Of a DNA stretch of 64,000 bases, positions 1-10,016 are shown piece by piece (positions within the stretch are counted from its first letter, which is position 1; every line of letters begins with the position of its first letter). Under the pieces are notes generated by a model. It searched no databases. It was not told the DNA's origin and saw only the letters and a program-made list of their open reading frames with translations. The position numbers and the translations under genes are program-made. Source of the DNA: Reichenbachiella versicolor (GTDB taxonomy: Bacteria > Bacteroidota > Bacteroidia > Cytophagales > Cyclobacteriaceae); contig NZ_QFZQ01000002.1 of NCBI RefSeq assembly GCF_003171675.1, positions 124,001 to 188,000 of the forward strand, given 5' to 3'.

Positions 1-1811
1 CCAAATCGTTTCTGAAAACTTGAATTGAAATGGGTCACATTATTGATCCCAACACACTTAGCTACCTCTGAAGGGTTTTGCATGTTTTTTTCCTTTATAA
101 GCTTCAAGGCCAGTTGAAGTCGGATCTCTTTAATGTGTTCAAATGGTGTAGTGTTGGTTAATTTTTTGATCATTCTATAGTACTTTCTTTCACTGACAGA
201 AATTCGGTCAGCCAAAAAAGTTACGGACAGATGCTGATCGTCAATATTTTTTAAAATCACTTGCTCTACTTTCTTCAATAGTGATTTTTCAATATCATCT
301 AATGTCTCTTGATTGTTAATAAATAATGCATCTGGGTTGCCATTATTCCATAAATCCTTCTTCTCAAGAAGATTATCTATTCTAGTTAGTAATTCATTAG
401 GATTGAATGGTTTACATAAAAAATCGTTCACTCCTCTCAGAAGTACTTTTTCCTTATCTTCATCAGAGGTTCTTGCTGACAATACCAGTGCTGGAATTCT
501 CTTTAGCTTTTCATCTTCTTTTAGGTTTTCTAATAGTTCAAAGCCATCCAACCAAGGCATCATAAGATCAGTAATCAATAAATCAACTCTTTCTTTTCTC
601 AATATTTTCAAAGCCTGTATTCCATTACCAGCTAGTAATACATCATGTCTTAGTCCTACTATATCTTTGATATGATCTCGAACCTCTGGATGATCCTCTA
701 CTATGAGTACAGTTCTTCTCTCTTCATTATTGGCAACTTCTATTTTATCTAGATTGACTACTATATCATCTGCAACGGGCTTATCATCTACATCTAGATA
801 TAGATTGCTCTTTTCAGAACTATAGCTGAGCTGTTCGATATGATATATATGTTTCTCTTCTACGTTGTAGGCTATTCTTAAAAAAGACACGAAAGTCGAT
901 CCTTGTCCTAGTTTACTGTAAGCCTCTACATTTCCTCCATGCTGTTCTATTATTTCTTTTACCACAGCTAAGCCAATTCCAAATCCTTCTCTAGCTAAAT
1001 AAGACCGGTCTGGGGACTGATAATATCTTTCGAATATATAGGGAATTTTATCTGGTGATATCCCTTCACCTGTATCTGTTATTGAAATCATCAACTGATA
1101 ATCCACCTGAGTCAGTATCAATTCTATCTTATCTCCATTAACTGTATGTTTCAGTGCATTAGTAAGAAGGTTAAAAAGTACTTTTTCTATCAAATATGGA
1201 TCTGCATGAATAATAGGTGGATCAAAAGATTCATTGGTATAGGTCAACACAACCCCTTTATTTTTCGCTACATCAGTGAACATATCAGTGAATAAACTCA
1301 AGAGTTCTTCCACATTAATATACTTTTTATTCAGCACTAGCTTTCCATCTTCCAATTTAGCCAACTCATTGATCTCATTAGTCATGTGAAGAATTCTCTC
1401 TGTATTTATTTGTGCAATTTTCAATTGTCGTTCAGCCTTAGAATTGAGAAATACTTCATCATTTGATAGTAAATAGTGTAAAGAGCCAGTGATTAAAGTC
1501 ATTGGACTCCTTAGATCATGAGAAATATTGGCTAAAAACCTCGACTTGGCATTATTAATAGCTTTTAGTTTATCAGCCTGTTCTCTATTAACTACTGAAC
1601 GTCGAAATATCATTCCACAAAGCCCAATAATTACCAAAATAAGAAAAAGAATAAACCAGAATTGAGTGTTAATAACCATCTGTTGATCATCACTCGACAC
1701 TACTGGCTGAGCTGTAAGTATCTGAGATGCTAAAAGTAATAGACTAACTACTAAAAATAGATTCCAAGATGAAAGCACGATGGCCTTTAAGGCTAAGACA
1801 ATCTTTTTCAT
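1..1811 (-). CDS. Hybrid sensor kinase / response regulator / AraC-type regulator, 3'-truncated by window edge
   Basis: The minus strand is open from an ATG at 1811 to the left edge, giving 603 residues without a stop. The order is: N-terminal hydrophobic segment or signal (about 13-35), a short loop, a second membrane segment (about 52-70), HisKA with phospho-acceptor His99 in ANISHDLRSP, HATPase_c (N box near 216-223, DTGEGIS, GFGIGLA), a receiver with Asp416 in LLITDLMMPW, and an AraC-type double HTH ending in the SFQKRFG signature. It resembles the one-component-like hybrid kinases of Bacteroidota but lacks their large periplasmic propeller: the region between the two membrane segments is only about 15 residues. 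The input may therefore be sensed in the membrane or by a partner protein. The C-terminal few residues lie outside the window. Confidence 0.9.
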   Translation of the reverse strand, partial: MKKIVLALKAIVLSSWNLFLVVSLLLLASQILTAQPVVSSDDQQMVINTQFWFILFLILVIIGLCGMIFRRSVVNREQADKLKAINNAKSRFLANISHDLRSPMTLITGSLHYLLSNDEVFLNSKAERQLKIAQINTERILHMTNEINELAKLEDGKLVLNKKYINVEELLSLFTDMFTDVAKNKGVVLTYTNESFDPPIIHADPYLIEKVLFNLLTNALKHTVNGDKIELILTQVDYQLMISITDTGEGISPDKIPYIFERYYQSPDRSYLAREGFGIGLAVVKEIIEQHGGNVEAYSKLGQGSTFVSFLRIAYNVEEKHIYHIEQLSYSSEKSNLYLDVDDKPVADDIVVNLDKIEVANNEERRTVLIVEDHPEVRDHIKDIVGLRHDVLLAGNGIQALKILRKERVDLLITDLMMPWLDGFELLENLKEDEKLKRIPALVLSARTSDEDKEKVLLRGVNDFLCKPFNPNELLTRIDNLLEKKDLWNNGNPDALFINNQETLDDIEKSLLKKVEQVILKNIDDQHLSVTFLADRISVSERKYYRMIKKLTNTTPFEHIKEIRLQLALKLIKEKNMQNPSEVAKCVGINNVTHFNSSFQKRF

Positions 1812-2313
1812 TTAATCAAATTCAACAGAACTAACGAGGGGCTCTGTGCTAATTTAATAAATGAAAAGGACAGATTTAGAAGAGTTAGCAGCAATATGTT
1901 ATCAACTTTAACATTGCGTAATGGTAATTGCCAATATTTAAGACTTTGACCTACAGCCTATTGGATTTCTTAAAACAGATATAAGAATATTACCATCCTA
2001 AAGCATAGTAAGAAAAGCTTCTATTATAAGTTTAGTCTAAAGATGACTTAGTGGTTTAAACAATTAATAAATTACAACGGTAAATTGAAGAGAATTACCT
2101 CAAGAGTAGTTCTTAGATAATATTAGAAATATAAGCACCTAAAGGCTATCAAAACCACGCATAATTAATATACTTTGTCCGTAAATTAAGACAATCCGGT
2201 ACTTCAGTATTTTAGGAGTTTTCTACTTATTTATTGAAATTCGATGTTACTAATTTAGATGCGTTCAATTAACAGATCTATTGATGTTTACGAACATACC
2301 AATATAGTTCAAC
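1812..2313. other. Intergenic region, no gene seen
   Basis: About 500 bp of very AT-rich sequence between two minus-strand kinases. It must hold the promoter of the hybrid kinase and the end of the neighbouring transcript. I saw no convincing ORF, strong terminator or repeat. Confidence 0.5.
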
Positions 2314-3894
2314 TTATAACTTGATCGGCAGAGTAAAATAAAAAGAACTCCCCTTTCCTATTTCTGAATCTAACCAAATATCTCCTCCATGAATTTTAAT
2401 AATTTTCATACAGTTTGCTAAACCTATACCAGTACCTTCATACTCACTTCGGTTATGCAGTCTTTCAAACAATTGAAATATTTTATCAAAGTGCTCTTTT
2501 TCAATACCAATTCCATTATCAGAAACACAGAATTTCCACAGACTGATAGTCTTTTCGCAAGAAATATGAATTCGAGGTGCATCACCTACATTTCTGAACT
2601 TTAATGCATTACTTATCAAGTTTTGGAATAGCAGACCTATTTCTAGCTTATAGGCTTTTAAAGTAGGTAAATTTTCAACGGTCACTTGAGCATTAGTTTC
2701 TTTTATTGATTTATCTAAATCTTTCGTTATGTTTTTAATTAATAGTGAGATATCAACCTCTTGCAACTCTCTTTTTTTTCCTATTCTCCCATATTCTAAC
2801 AAATCTTTAACCTTATTACTCATCCTGTCCGCACCTTCCTGTATATGATTTAAGTATTCTTTTAAAGAATCATTATTAGCAGAATCAGCCTCTTGAGAAG
2901 ATAAAGAAATCAACATTTGTATAGTTTTAAGAGGCTCTTGTAGATCATGAGAAACAACATAAGCAAACTGTTCAAGCTCCTTATTCGATTCTTTCAGAAC
3001 TCTTTCATTACTCACTAATCTACCATTGACTTCCTCCAAAGTGTTGTTCATATCCTCCAACATTCTCTCTACTTCTTTTCTAGCATCTATTTCAACCAAT
3101 AGTTGCTCATTGGATGTAGTAGTTTTCTGTAATTCATCTAACATTTTGTTAAAAGAGCGAGCTAGTTGTCCCAACTCATCTTTAGCACCATGATTTATTC
3201 GACAGTTCATATTTCCTTTCGCAATCTCACGGATACATTTCATTAACTTTTCCATAGGGTGATGAATTGATCTCCAGAAGGCAAGAGAAAGCGTAATGAT
3301 GATCAGAATATTTAATGCCAACACAATACCTAAATTAAGATTGGTATGATATATAGCTTTATCAGGTGCTATACTTCTAATTTCAAGTAACCTTATTTCC
3401 TCCAATTTCAGACTATCCATTTGAAGTCTAATTTGCTCCATTAGGGATTTGCCTAAATCAGTATTAATTACTTTCTGAGAAGCTTCAAAACCATCACTCT
3501 TTCTTAATGCTATTGTTTTGTCCAGTTCGGCTATTCTTTGAGCCAATAGATTTTTCACTTCTACGATACGTCGTGTCTGTTTGGCATTATCAGAAGTTAA
3601 CTGTTTGAAATCCTCTAAATCTTGATAGATAATAGCAATGCTCTTGTTGAAAGGTTCCAGATATCTTTCATTACCAGTAATTACAAAGCCTCGTTGCCCC
3701 GTTTCGAGATCTACAATTTCTTTCTCAATACTTGATATCTCACTTAAAGCTTGATGTGTATGAATTATCCAATCTGTACTATGAATAAGGTTTTTAGAAT
3801 TATTATAAAGCAAAATAACAATAGCTATTACAACTAATTGAATTGTGGAAACAAGAATTAGGAGACGTTGATTAATCTTAAGCCTGTAGAACAT
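2314..3894 (-). CDS. CHASE3-HAMP sensor histidine kinase
   Basis: This is a 526-residue inner-membrane sensor kinase. An N-terminal membrane segment (about 10-29) is followed by a CHASE3-type extracytoplasmic helical domain (about 40-185; the DLETGQRGFVITG stretch is characteristic). A second membrane segment (about 188-206), HAMP, a coiled coil, HisKA with His316 in YVVSHDLQEPLKT, and HATPase_c (LISNALKF 426-433, DNGIGI 459-464, GTGIGLA 487-493) follow. The SHDLQEP type is common in kinases related to phytochrome signalling. No receiver or cognate regulator is adjacent; the hybrid kinase next door is a separate gene. The signal it senses is unknown. Confidence 0.93.
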   Translation of the reverse strand: MFYRLKINQRLLILVSTIQLVVIAIVILLYNNSKNLIHSTDWIIHTHQALSEISSIEKEIVDLETGQRGFVITGNERYLEPFNKSIAIIYQDLEDFKQLTSDNAKQTRRIVEVKNLLAQRIAELDKTIALRKSDGFEASQKVINTDLGKSLMEQIRLQMDSLKLEEIRLLEIRSIAPDKAIYHTNLNLGIVLALNILIIITLSLAFWRSIHHPMEKLMKCIREIAKGNMNCRINHGAKDELGQLARSFNKMLDELQKTTTSNEQLLVEIDARKEVERMLEDMNNTLEEVNGRLVSNERVLKESNKELEQFAYVVSHDLQEPLKTIQMLISLSSQEADSANNDSLKEYLNHIQEGADRMSNKVKDLLEYGRIGKKRELQEVDISLLIKNITKDLDKSIKETNAQVTVENLPTLKAYKLEIGLLFQNLISNALKFRNVGDAPRIHISCEKTISLWKFCVSDNGIGIEKEHFDKIFQLFERLHNRSEYEGTGIGLANCMKIIKIHGGDIWLDSEIGKGSSFYFTLPIKL

Positions 3895-4377
3895 TCTTTA
3901 GTTTTATAGTTATTTAATCAAAATTGTCATAAAGATTAATGTTCATTACTTAAACTACTTAAAATCAGACACACCAATTAACTTCATCTAATCACTAAAT
4001 GATTACATAGTTAATTATGAACTTTCTGATTTATTGTGTTTTGAGTCTTTTACACTATTTCCTTTAACAAAATTAGATTTTAAGTTCAGCACAGGTATGG
4101 ACTTTCTTGAAACTAAAATTTAAAACGTGCTGATTTTAAAAGTAGTTCATCAAACCGATATTATAATTATCGATCTACTCATTAGATAAATTGATATAAT
4201 TTAATTTTTTAGTCGAATAGTCATGATTGTACTAATCAAGAATCAACAAAAATTATTCTCTGGACATTGATATTTAGCCATAGACTCAATAAATAGTACA
4301 TATCCTCCCTATTTCCCCTAGTATACTTTACAATAGCTTATCACAAATTTCCAATTGCTTTATTAATATTGAAGATT
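3895..4377. other. Intergenic region between divergent genes
   Basis: About 480 bp separates the minus-strand CHASE3 kinase from the plus-strand greB. It is extremely AT-rich and should contain both divergent promoters. No ORF, RNA gene or repeat could be supported. Confidence 0.5.
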
Positions 4378-4869
4378 ATGAATAAATTAATACGATCTCA
4401 ATTAATCACGCCTACAGGAATGGAACGTCTCAAAGAAGAGCTAGACCACTTATGGCGTATAGAAAGACCTGATGTTACTAATAAAGTCTCTTGGGCTGCA
4501 AGCCTAGGTGACCGATCTGAAAACGCAGATTATCACTATAATAAGAAACGTTTAAGAGAAATTGACAAGCGTCTTCTGTATTTAAGAAAATGTATTGATG
4601 ATTTCAAAGTGATAGACTATCACCCACACATGGATGGCAAAGTACATTTTGGAGCTTGGGTAGACATAGAAAATGAAGATAAAGGTTTCAAGAAAAAACT
4701 ACGCATTGTTGGATACGAAGAACTGATTGGAAATAAGGATTATATCTCTATGGACTCTCCTATGGCCAAGGCTTTGATGGAAAAAGAAGTTGGTGATGAA
4801 GTAGTTGTGGAGACCACTGCTACTAGATTCATATGGAAGATTAAAAGTATTGAATATGAAAAGGACTGA
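4378..4869 (+). CDS. greB: GreA/GreB-family transcript cleavage factor (GreB-type)
   Basis: A 163-residue cytoplasmic protein of typical Gre length. The N-terminal coiled coil carries TPTGMERLKEELDHLW, VSWAASLGDRSENADYHY and KKRLREIDKRLLYLRK, the GreB version of the family signature. The acidic tip residues (D/E around GDRSENAD) are those that reach into the RNA polymerase secondary channel to stimulate cleavage of backtracked RNA. The C-terminal FKBP-like domain follows. The frame is open upstream to a TTG at 4369, but the ATG at 4378 gives the conserved N-terminus (MNKLIRSQLITPTG) and is preferred. It is a single-gene unit; the next gene is 184 bp away. Confidence 0.92.
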   Translation: MNKLIRSQLITPTGMERLKEELDHLWRIERPDVTNKVSWAASLGDRSENADYHYNKKRLREIDKRLLYLRKCIDDFKVIDYHPHMDGKVHFGAWVDIENEDKGFKKKLRIVGYEELIGNKDYISMDSPMAKALMEKEVGDEVVVETTATRFIWKIKSIEYEKD

Positions 4870-5053
4870 ATATTAATTTTATAGTTGTGCTTTTAGAATC
4901 TTTGTTTCAATATTTCAATAATAAAGCAAGGTTAAGACCTTATTATCTTATGTCATGCGAATATTGGAGCGGAACTTAAGACCACATTTTAACACAACCT
5001 TATTTGATTAACTTCGGTAAGAAGAATTTTGATACTTTAAATCATACTGTAGC

Positions 5054-5659
5054 ATGTCCAAAATACTCGTTCTATTTGCTCATCCAACCTATGAACACTC
5101 TCGGGTAAACCAAGCTCTAATTGAAAGCATAAGTAAAAAAAAGGGGGTAATTGTTCATGACTTATATGAAAAATATGCTGACTTCAATATTGATGTCAAG
5201 TATGAACAGGAACTACTTTTGAAGCATCCAATTGTCATTTGGCACCATCCCTTGTATTGGTATAGTTGTCCCCCACTGATGAAACAATGGATTGATATGG
5301 TACTGGAATACAATTGGGCGTATGGTCCAAATGGAAATGTGCTTAAGGGTAAAAAAATTATGAATGCCATTACTACTGGAGGAAGTCGAGAAGTTTATTG
5401 TACCGAAGGATCTAACAATTACACTATTAACACATTTCTAAAACCATTTGAGCAAACCGCAACTTTATGCGGAATGGACTATTTACCTCCTTTTTCTGTG
5501 ATGGGAACCAATTTAATTACAGATGAAGAATTAATAGAAGCTACACAGCAGTATAACGTAGCCATTGACCTGTTACTTCAAGAACAACTTTCTGACAATG
5601 ATCTTGAACAATGCGAATATTTAAATGATTTACCAGAATTAAAAGATATCGAATTATAA
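5054..5659 (+). CDS. kefF: KefF-like NAD(P)H oxidoreductase, ancillary protein of K+ efflux system
   Basis: A 201-residue flavodoxin-fold quinone reductase-like protein. It starts with ILVLFAHPTYEHSRVNQAL, the FMN-binding motif of the NQO1/KefF/KefG family, and carries IWHHPLYWYSCPPLMKQWID, the central flavin/substrate region. In the family these proteins bind and activate the glutathione-gated antiporters KefB/KefC. Here the stop codon TAA overlaps the ATG of a KefC-like gene (TAATG), so the two are translationally coupled, which supports the assignment. The exact KefF versus KefG subclass cannot be decided by eye. Confidence 0.88.
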   Translation: MSKILVLFAHPTYEHSRVNQALIESISKKKGVIVHDLYEKYADFNIDVKYEQELLLKHPIVIWHHPLYWYSCPPLMKQWIDMVLEYNWAYGPNGNVLKGKKIMNAITTGGSREVYCTEGSNNYTINTFLKPFEQTATLCGMDYLPPFSVMGTNLITDEELIEATQQYNVAIDLLLQEQLSDNDLEQCEYLNDLPELKDIEL

Positions 5660-7542
5660 TGAGTGGAGACATACTTTTTAACGCCATTATATTTTTAGCT
5701 GGAGCTATTATATGCGTTCCTATTGCTAAAAAATTCGGTTTGAGTTCGGTTCTTGGATATTTATTCGCAGGTATCATCATAGGTCCTTATGTCCTAGGTT
5801 TTGTAGGTGAAGAGGGCGAAGACATCTTGCATTTTGCAGAATTTGGAGTAGTTATTATGCTGTTCCTAATAGGGTTGGAAATAGAACCGTCAAGTTTTTG
5901 GAAAATGCGAAAGAGCATAGTAGTTATGGGAGGAGCTCAGGTAATTATTACCTTAGTAATGGCTGACATCATATTCATTCTACTAGGATTCGACTGGAAA
6001 GTATCCTTAGTCATTTCCATGGCAGTGGTTCTTTCTTCTACAGCAATAGTGTTACAAACCTTGAAAGAAAAAGGATTAATGGACACGTCCTATGGTGCAG
6101 CTTCATTTTCAATTCTTCTTTTTCAAGATATCATTGTAATCCCGATGCTTGCGATTATACCTCTATTGAGCGACCCTGAAAAAGTAATACATGCAAGTGA
6201 TGATCATGGTATCAATATTTTAGAAGGCTTGCCTTTAGCCGTACAAGGTGGAGCAATTATTCTTTCCGTCGTATTAGTCGTATTAATGGGTAAATACCTG
6301 ATCGTCCCTATGCTAAGATTGGTAGCTATTACTAAACTGAGAGAACTGCTATCAGCCTCTGCTTTACTAATTGTATTCTTACTGGCGCTATCTATGGAGA
6401 TAGTTGGATTAAGTCCGGCTCTTGGAGCCTTTCTAGGAGGCGTAGTACTCGCAACTAGTGAATTCAAACATGAACTTGAAAGTAATCTTGAACCATTCAA
6501 GGGTCTATTATTAGGGCTATTTTTCATGGCTGTAGGAGCCTCTATTAATTTCATAGTGATCAATGAAAACCCGGGTATGATTGCGGGATTGGTGACAGGT
6601 ATCATCATTATGAAAGCAATAGTAATTTATGCTGTAGGCCACCTATTTAAGTTAAAACAAGACCAGAAGTTATTGCTTAGTGTAGGTTTAGCTCAAATCG
6701 GTGAATTTGCCTTCGTATTACTTTCATTTGCTTTTCAACTTAGTATTTTGGATCGAAACCAGCTTGACATGATGCTGGTAGTAACAGCACTAACAATGAC
6801 TTTAGCTCCTATTTTAGGAGTCATCAATGAACGCGTTGTTTTACCACATGTAGGCACAAAGGAAATAGCATCAAGACCAATGGACCATATAGCCAAAGCT
6901 CAAAAAATAATACTTGTTGGTTTCGGACATTTTGGAAGTACTGTTGGCCGTTTTCTGAGATCCTACGGAATAGAGGCCACTGTATTGGATCACAATTCTA
7001 ATCAAGTTGACCTACTTCGTAAGATGGGATTTGAAGTGTACTATGGTGACGCTACCAGAATGGATCTATTAGAGTCTGCTGGTATAGCTGATGCTGAACT
7101 TTTAATTTGTGCTATTGATGATCCTGACACTACCAATACTCTGGTAACTATGGTTCAAGAAAAGTATCCAAAATTGAAATTGATGGTAAGAGCCAAAAGC
7201 CGATATGATGCCTATGAATTGTTGAATATGGGAGTTGAACATGTCTATCGAGAGTCGCTAGAGACTTCTGTAAAACTAGCTGGAGATGTTTTATCGCATT
7301 TAGGGTTTAGGAAATATGGAATAGTACGACAAGCTCAGAACTTTATAAAGTACGATGAAAAGAGCCTGAGAAGACTAGCATCTCAACCAAGAAACACTGA
7401 AGAATATATTTTCAGAGTTAAAGAAGAAATAGCTCAATCAGAAAAGTTGCTTGAGGAAGACCTTAAGCGAGGTTTGATAGACACCAACCATCACTGGAAC
7501 AGTGAATTGATGAGAAAAGATTCTTATACTGGAGAAAGTTGA
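5659..7542 (+). CDS. kefC: KefB/KefC-type monovalent cation:proton antiporter (CPA2) with TrkA-N domain
   Basis: A 627-residue membrane transporter. About the first 390 residues form a multi-span Na+/H+ exchanger (CPA2) domain with conserved LGYLFAGIIIGPYVLG and the SPALGAFLGGVVLA stretch. A cytosolic TrkA-N/RCK domain follows (about 415-530) with the Rossmann motif GFGHFGSTVGRFL and an acidic residue at the end of strand 2 (VLDHNS). It would exchange K+ for H+ and acidify the cytoplasm during electrophile stress. It is translationally coupled to the upstream KefF-like gene and ends 20 bp before a strong inverted repeat that probably terminates the operon. Glutathione gating is inferred from the family. 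Confidence 0.92.
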   Translation: MSGDILFNAIIFLAGAIICVPIAKKFGLSSVLGYLFAGIIIGPYVLGFVGEEGEDILHFAEFGVVIMLFLIGLEIEPSSFWKMRKSIVVMGGAQVIITLVMADIIFILLGFDWKVSLVISMAVVLSSTAIVLQTLKEKGLMDTSYGAASFSILLFQDIIVIPMLAIIPLLSDPEKVIHASDDHGINILEGLPLAVQGGAIILSVVLVVLMGKYLIVPMLRLVAITKLRELLSASALLIVFLLALSMEIVGLSPALGAFLGGVVLATSEFKHELESNLEPFKGLLLGLFFMAVGASINFIVINENPGMIAGLVTGIIIMKAIVIYAVGHLFKLKQDQKLLLSVGLAQIGEFAFVLLSFAFQLSILDRNQLDMMLVVTALTMTLAPILGVINERVVLPHVGTKEIASRPMDHIAKAQKIILVGFGHFGSTVGRFLRSYGIEATVLDHNSNQVDLLRKMGFEVYYGDATRMDLLESAGIADAELLICAIDDPDTTNTLVTMVQEKYPKLKLMVRAKSRYDAYELLNMGVEHVYRESLETSVKLAGDVLSHLGFRKYGIVRQAQNFIKYDEKSLRRLASQPRNTEEYIFRVKEEIAQSEKLLEEDLKRGLIDTNHHWNSELMRKDSYTGES

Positions 7543-7562
7543 ATTTAAGCATTCAAGATAAG

Positions 7563-7602
7563 CTAGAGACTGATTATTACTCTGTAATATATTAGTCTCT
7601 AG
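7563..7602 (+). terminator. Long inverted repeat downstream of the kef operon
   Basis: CTAGAGACT pairs perfectly with AGTCTCTAG, and inner bases TATTAC/GTAATA extend the stem. It sits 20 bp after the kefC stop and is followed by TTCATCTTTT, so it is a plausible intrinsic terminator, although the U-tract is interrupted. Confidence 0.6.
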
Positions 7603-7773
7603 TTCATCTTTTAAATCAATTAATCTTAACTAAGAACACATCTGATAAACACCTCTTAATCAAATGTTTAATCTCTAAATTATCCCAGAGACAGATAAAC
7701 ATCATTCTACATCTATTGAATTGAAGACAAGGTTCTTATATCTTTAAAGTTCTCTTTCATTACACACCTCACT

Positions 7774-9588
7774 ATGTCTGACTCTTTTGCCGCTACTGAA
7801 ACTGGGATTGAAACTATGCCTACAGATTGGATATACAATGACATTCAAATAGCGTTTCCCATAAAAGACTTTCCACACATCAATTCTCTTATTTCGCAGT
7901 ATGCGTTACACATGAAGAGCCATAACGACTCTATTTATCAGTGGGCTAAGACTTTTACTATAGTACAAAAACAGCAAGCTACTAAATCTCTTTCTAATGA
8001 ATTAATCTACCAAACTGGTTCAAACCAAACCAAAAAACGAGTTGTCGAAGATAAGATACTTGAATTAGCAGAGAATCAATTGATCATAGGAGGTGCTGGT
8101 AGTGGAAAAACTACGACTCTCAAAAGATTATACCTTCATCAAAAGACGTCTGACTTAAAAAACAGTAGATATAAGACCGCTATTTTAATCAGGTTAAGAG
8201 AATTAAAGTCTGAAAGTATATCACACGAAATACTTAAAATATTAAATATCAAGACTCACCTCAAAACATTCGAAAGCGTCTATTTTATTAATGACAGTCT
8301 CGGTCAACGAGTTCAAAAAACAAAACTTACGAGATTAGAATATGTTGGTGAGCAAAAAATTGATGAGTTTGTTACGAATATTCTAAATGCTGGGAATACT
8401 ATTCTATTTTTAGATGGGCTAGATCAAACCCCATTGAACGTACAAGCCGACATCAAAAGAAATATCGAACAAATTGCCTCTAGTTTAACAACTTCTAAAA
8501 TAATCCTTACCTCTAAAGGAAATTATGATAAGACTAAAAATAAGGGGTTTAAGACATACCAAATATCGCCATTAGATTCAGTCTCTGCTGCTACTCTGTC
8601 CAAAAACTCTTTGAATGATAATAGTGATCTTTTTTTCAAATTATTAACCCAAAAAACATACGTAGATATAGCCTATAAGCCTCTTATATTTAATTTATTG
8701 GTATATCATTTTGAACATTATCATGAGCTTCCAAATTACTACTTCGAAATATATAATAGAACCTCAACCCTACTAGTCAAAAAATGGCACCAAAACAGTG
8801 AACTTATAGCTTCATTTGATGCAGATCAAAAACTTGATTTTTTAAAAGAAATAGCTTTTTATTTCTCATATCCAGAACAAAAAATCACTTTCTCATTAGA
8901 GAATATTAACGCTGTATATCAACATCTCTACTCAAAGTATGACTTACCAAAAACAGGTATTGAAATCATATTACAAGAAATAGAAATTCATACTGGCTTG
9001 ATCGTAAAAGGATCAGATAGCCATTATGAATTCTCTCATCTTACAATTCAAAAATATTTATTTGCTGAATATTTAGTAAATAAACCTATTGATGCGAAAA
9101 GTATTGAACAGTTTTTACAAGTTCCTGAAGCTTACGCCATTGCAACATGTATAACTTCATCATCAGAAAGTTGGATGGCTAATCTATTACTTAATCCCAG
9201 TTTTGGACGTTCTAAATTTCATGGTAAGAAAAGGCGCAAGGAACTTTTCAACTTATCTCTGTTCACCTATCTCGAAAGATTGATCAATGAATCACCAAGG
9301 TTTTCGGTTTCAATGGATTTAGGGTATGTAGTGATCTATCTATTATTTCATGCGAATGAAAAAAAGACAATTTCATTTAAAAACACACTTAACAAGCTCT
9401 TTTTAACCCCTAACGTTCAAAAGAGTTTTTTATTAGCACTAGAAAACTATGATGTTAGTAATAGAAACACTGACGCTTACTACATTAAGCTAAAGAAGGA
9501 TGTAGAGCAATTTGATGAAGTTAAATATCCTGTAGAAGGCTACTTACCAAAAAACATCGCCATTCAAATCGAGAGACAAAAGTTTTAA
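7774..9588 (+). CDS. NACHT-type STAND NTPase
   Basis: A 604-residue predicted cytoplasmic STAND ATPase. The P-loop is GGAGSGKTT (106-114) and Walker B is LFLDGLDQ (211-218), the NACHT form with two acidic positions. The later FSHLTIQKYLFAEYL block (about 420-434) matches the conserved motif after the NACHT winged-helix region. The first 100 residues and the last 170 show no recognised effector or repeat sensor, so the protein is short for an NLR-like defence protein. It stands alone between a kef operon and a Fur-family gene on the opposite strand. Bacterial NACHT proteins are often antiphage; others are regulatory. A defence role here is inference. Confidence 0.82.
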   Translation: MSDSFAATETGIETMPTDWIYNDIQIAFPIKDFPHINSLISQYALHMKSHNDSIYQWAKTFTIVQKQQATKSLSNELIYQTGSNQTKKRVVEDKILELAENQLIIGGAGSGKTTTLKRLYLHQKTSDLKNSRYKTAILIRLRELKSESISHEILKILNIKTHLKTFESVYFINDSLGQRVQKTKLTRLEYVGEQKIDEFVTNILNAGNTILFLDGLDQTPLNVQADIKRNIEQIASSLTTSKIILTSKGNYDKTKNKGFKTYQISPLDSVSAATLSKNSLNDNSDLFFKLLTQKTYVDIAYKPLIFNLLVYHFEHYHELPNYYFEIYNRTSTLLVKKWHQNSELIASFDADQKLDFLKEIAFYFSYPEQKITFSLENINAVYQHLYSKYDLPKTGIEIILQEIEIHTGLIVKGSDSHYEFSHLTIQKYLFAEYLVNKPIDAKSIEQFLQVPEAYAIATCITSSSESWMANLLLNPSFGRSKFHGKKRRKELFNLSLFTYLERLINESPRFSVSMDLGYVVIYLLFHANEKKTISFKNTLNKLFLTPNVQKSFLLALENYDVSNRNTDAYYIKLKKDVEQFDEVKYPVEGYLPKNIAIQIERQKF

Positions 9589-9625
9589 ATTGGATAAATA
9601 AAGTGATTCCTTCTTTGAAAAAAGG

Positions 9626-10003
9626 TCACAAACAGTCTTTGCAACTTCCAGTCAATAAAATTGACATGGTTTCAATTTTATAATCTTGTATTTGAGGAAT
9701 TTCCATATTTATATCAATACACTCTGTTTTTCCACACTGAGTGCACTGAAAGTGAGGATGAACTTGCGTACAACCCGTATTAGAACAGCATTTGTATTTC
9801 GAATACCATTTAGCTCCATTTTTTCCTATGAAAGAATGAAGCTCCCCATCGTCTTCTAATCGATCAAGTATTCTATACACAGTTGTTCTATTCATTTCAT
9901 CACCTAGCTTATCGAGCAGTTCTTGAATAGAAATTGCTACCGTACTATTCTCAAAGAGTTTTAAAAGAGAATTAACTGATTTTGTCTTTCGGATAACACC
10001 CAT
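9626..10003 (-). CDS. Fur-family transcriptional repressor, probable zinc-responsive Zur
   Basis: A 125-residue Fur-family protein: winged helix (about 8-60) with MNRTTVYRILDRLEDDGEL as the recognition helix region, then a dimerisation domain with HPHFQCTQCGKTECID and a C-terminal GSCKDC. The two CxxC pairs form the structural zinc site typical of Fur/Zur. It is divergent from a MerC-like gene, with two similar palindromes between the start codons. The flanking genes (FolE, COG0523, DUF1826, metal ABC transporter) are those usually found in Zur regulons, so Zur is more likely than Fur or PerR. The metal specificity is inferred from context only. Confidence 0.82.
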   Translation of the reverse strand: MGVIRKTKSVNSLLKLFENSTVAISIQELLDKLGDEMNRTTVYRILDRLEDDGELHSFIGKNGAKWYSKYKCCSNTGCTQVHPHFQCTQCGKTECIDINMEIPQIQDYKIETMSILLTGSCKDCL

Positions 10004-10016
10004 ACCGCAAGTTTAT

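Noticed and set aside
313-675. A 120-residue plus-strand frame
   Set aside because: It is antisense to the receiver and HTH parts of the hybrid kinase, whose minus-strand reading shows clear domains.
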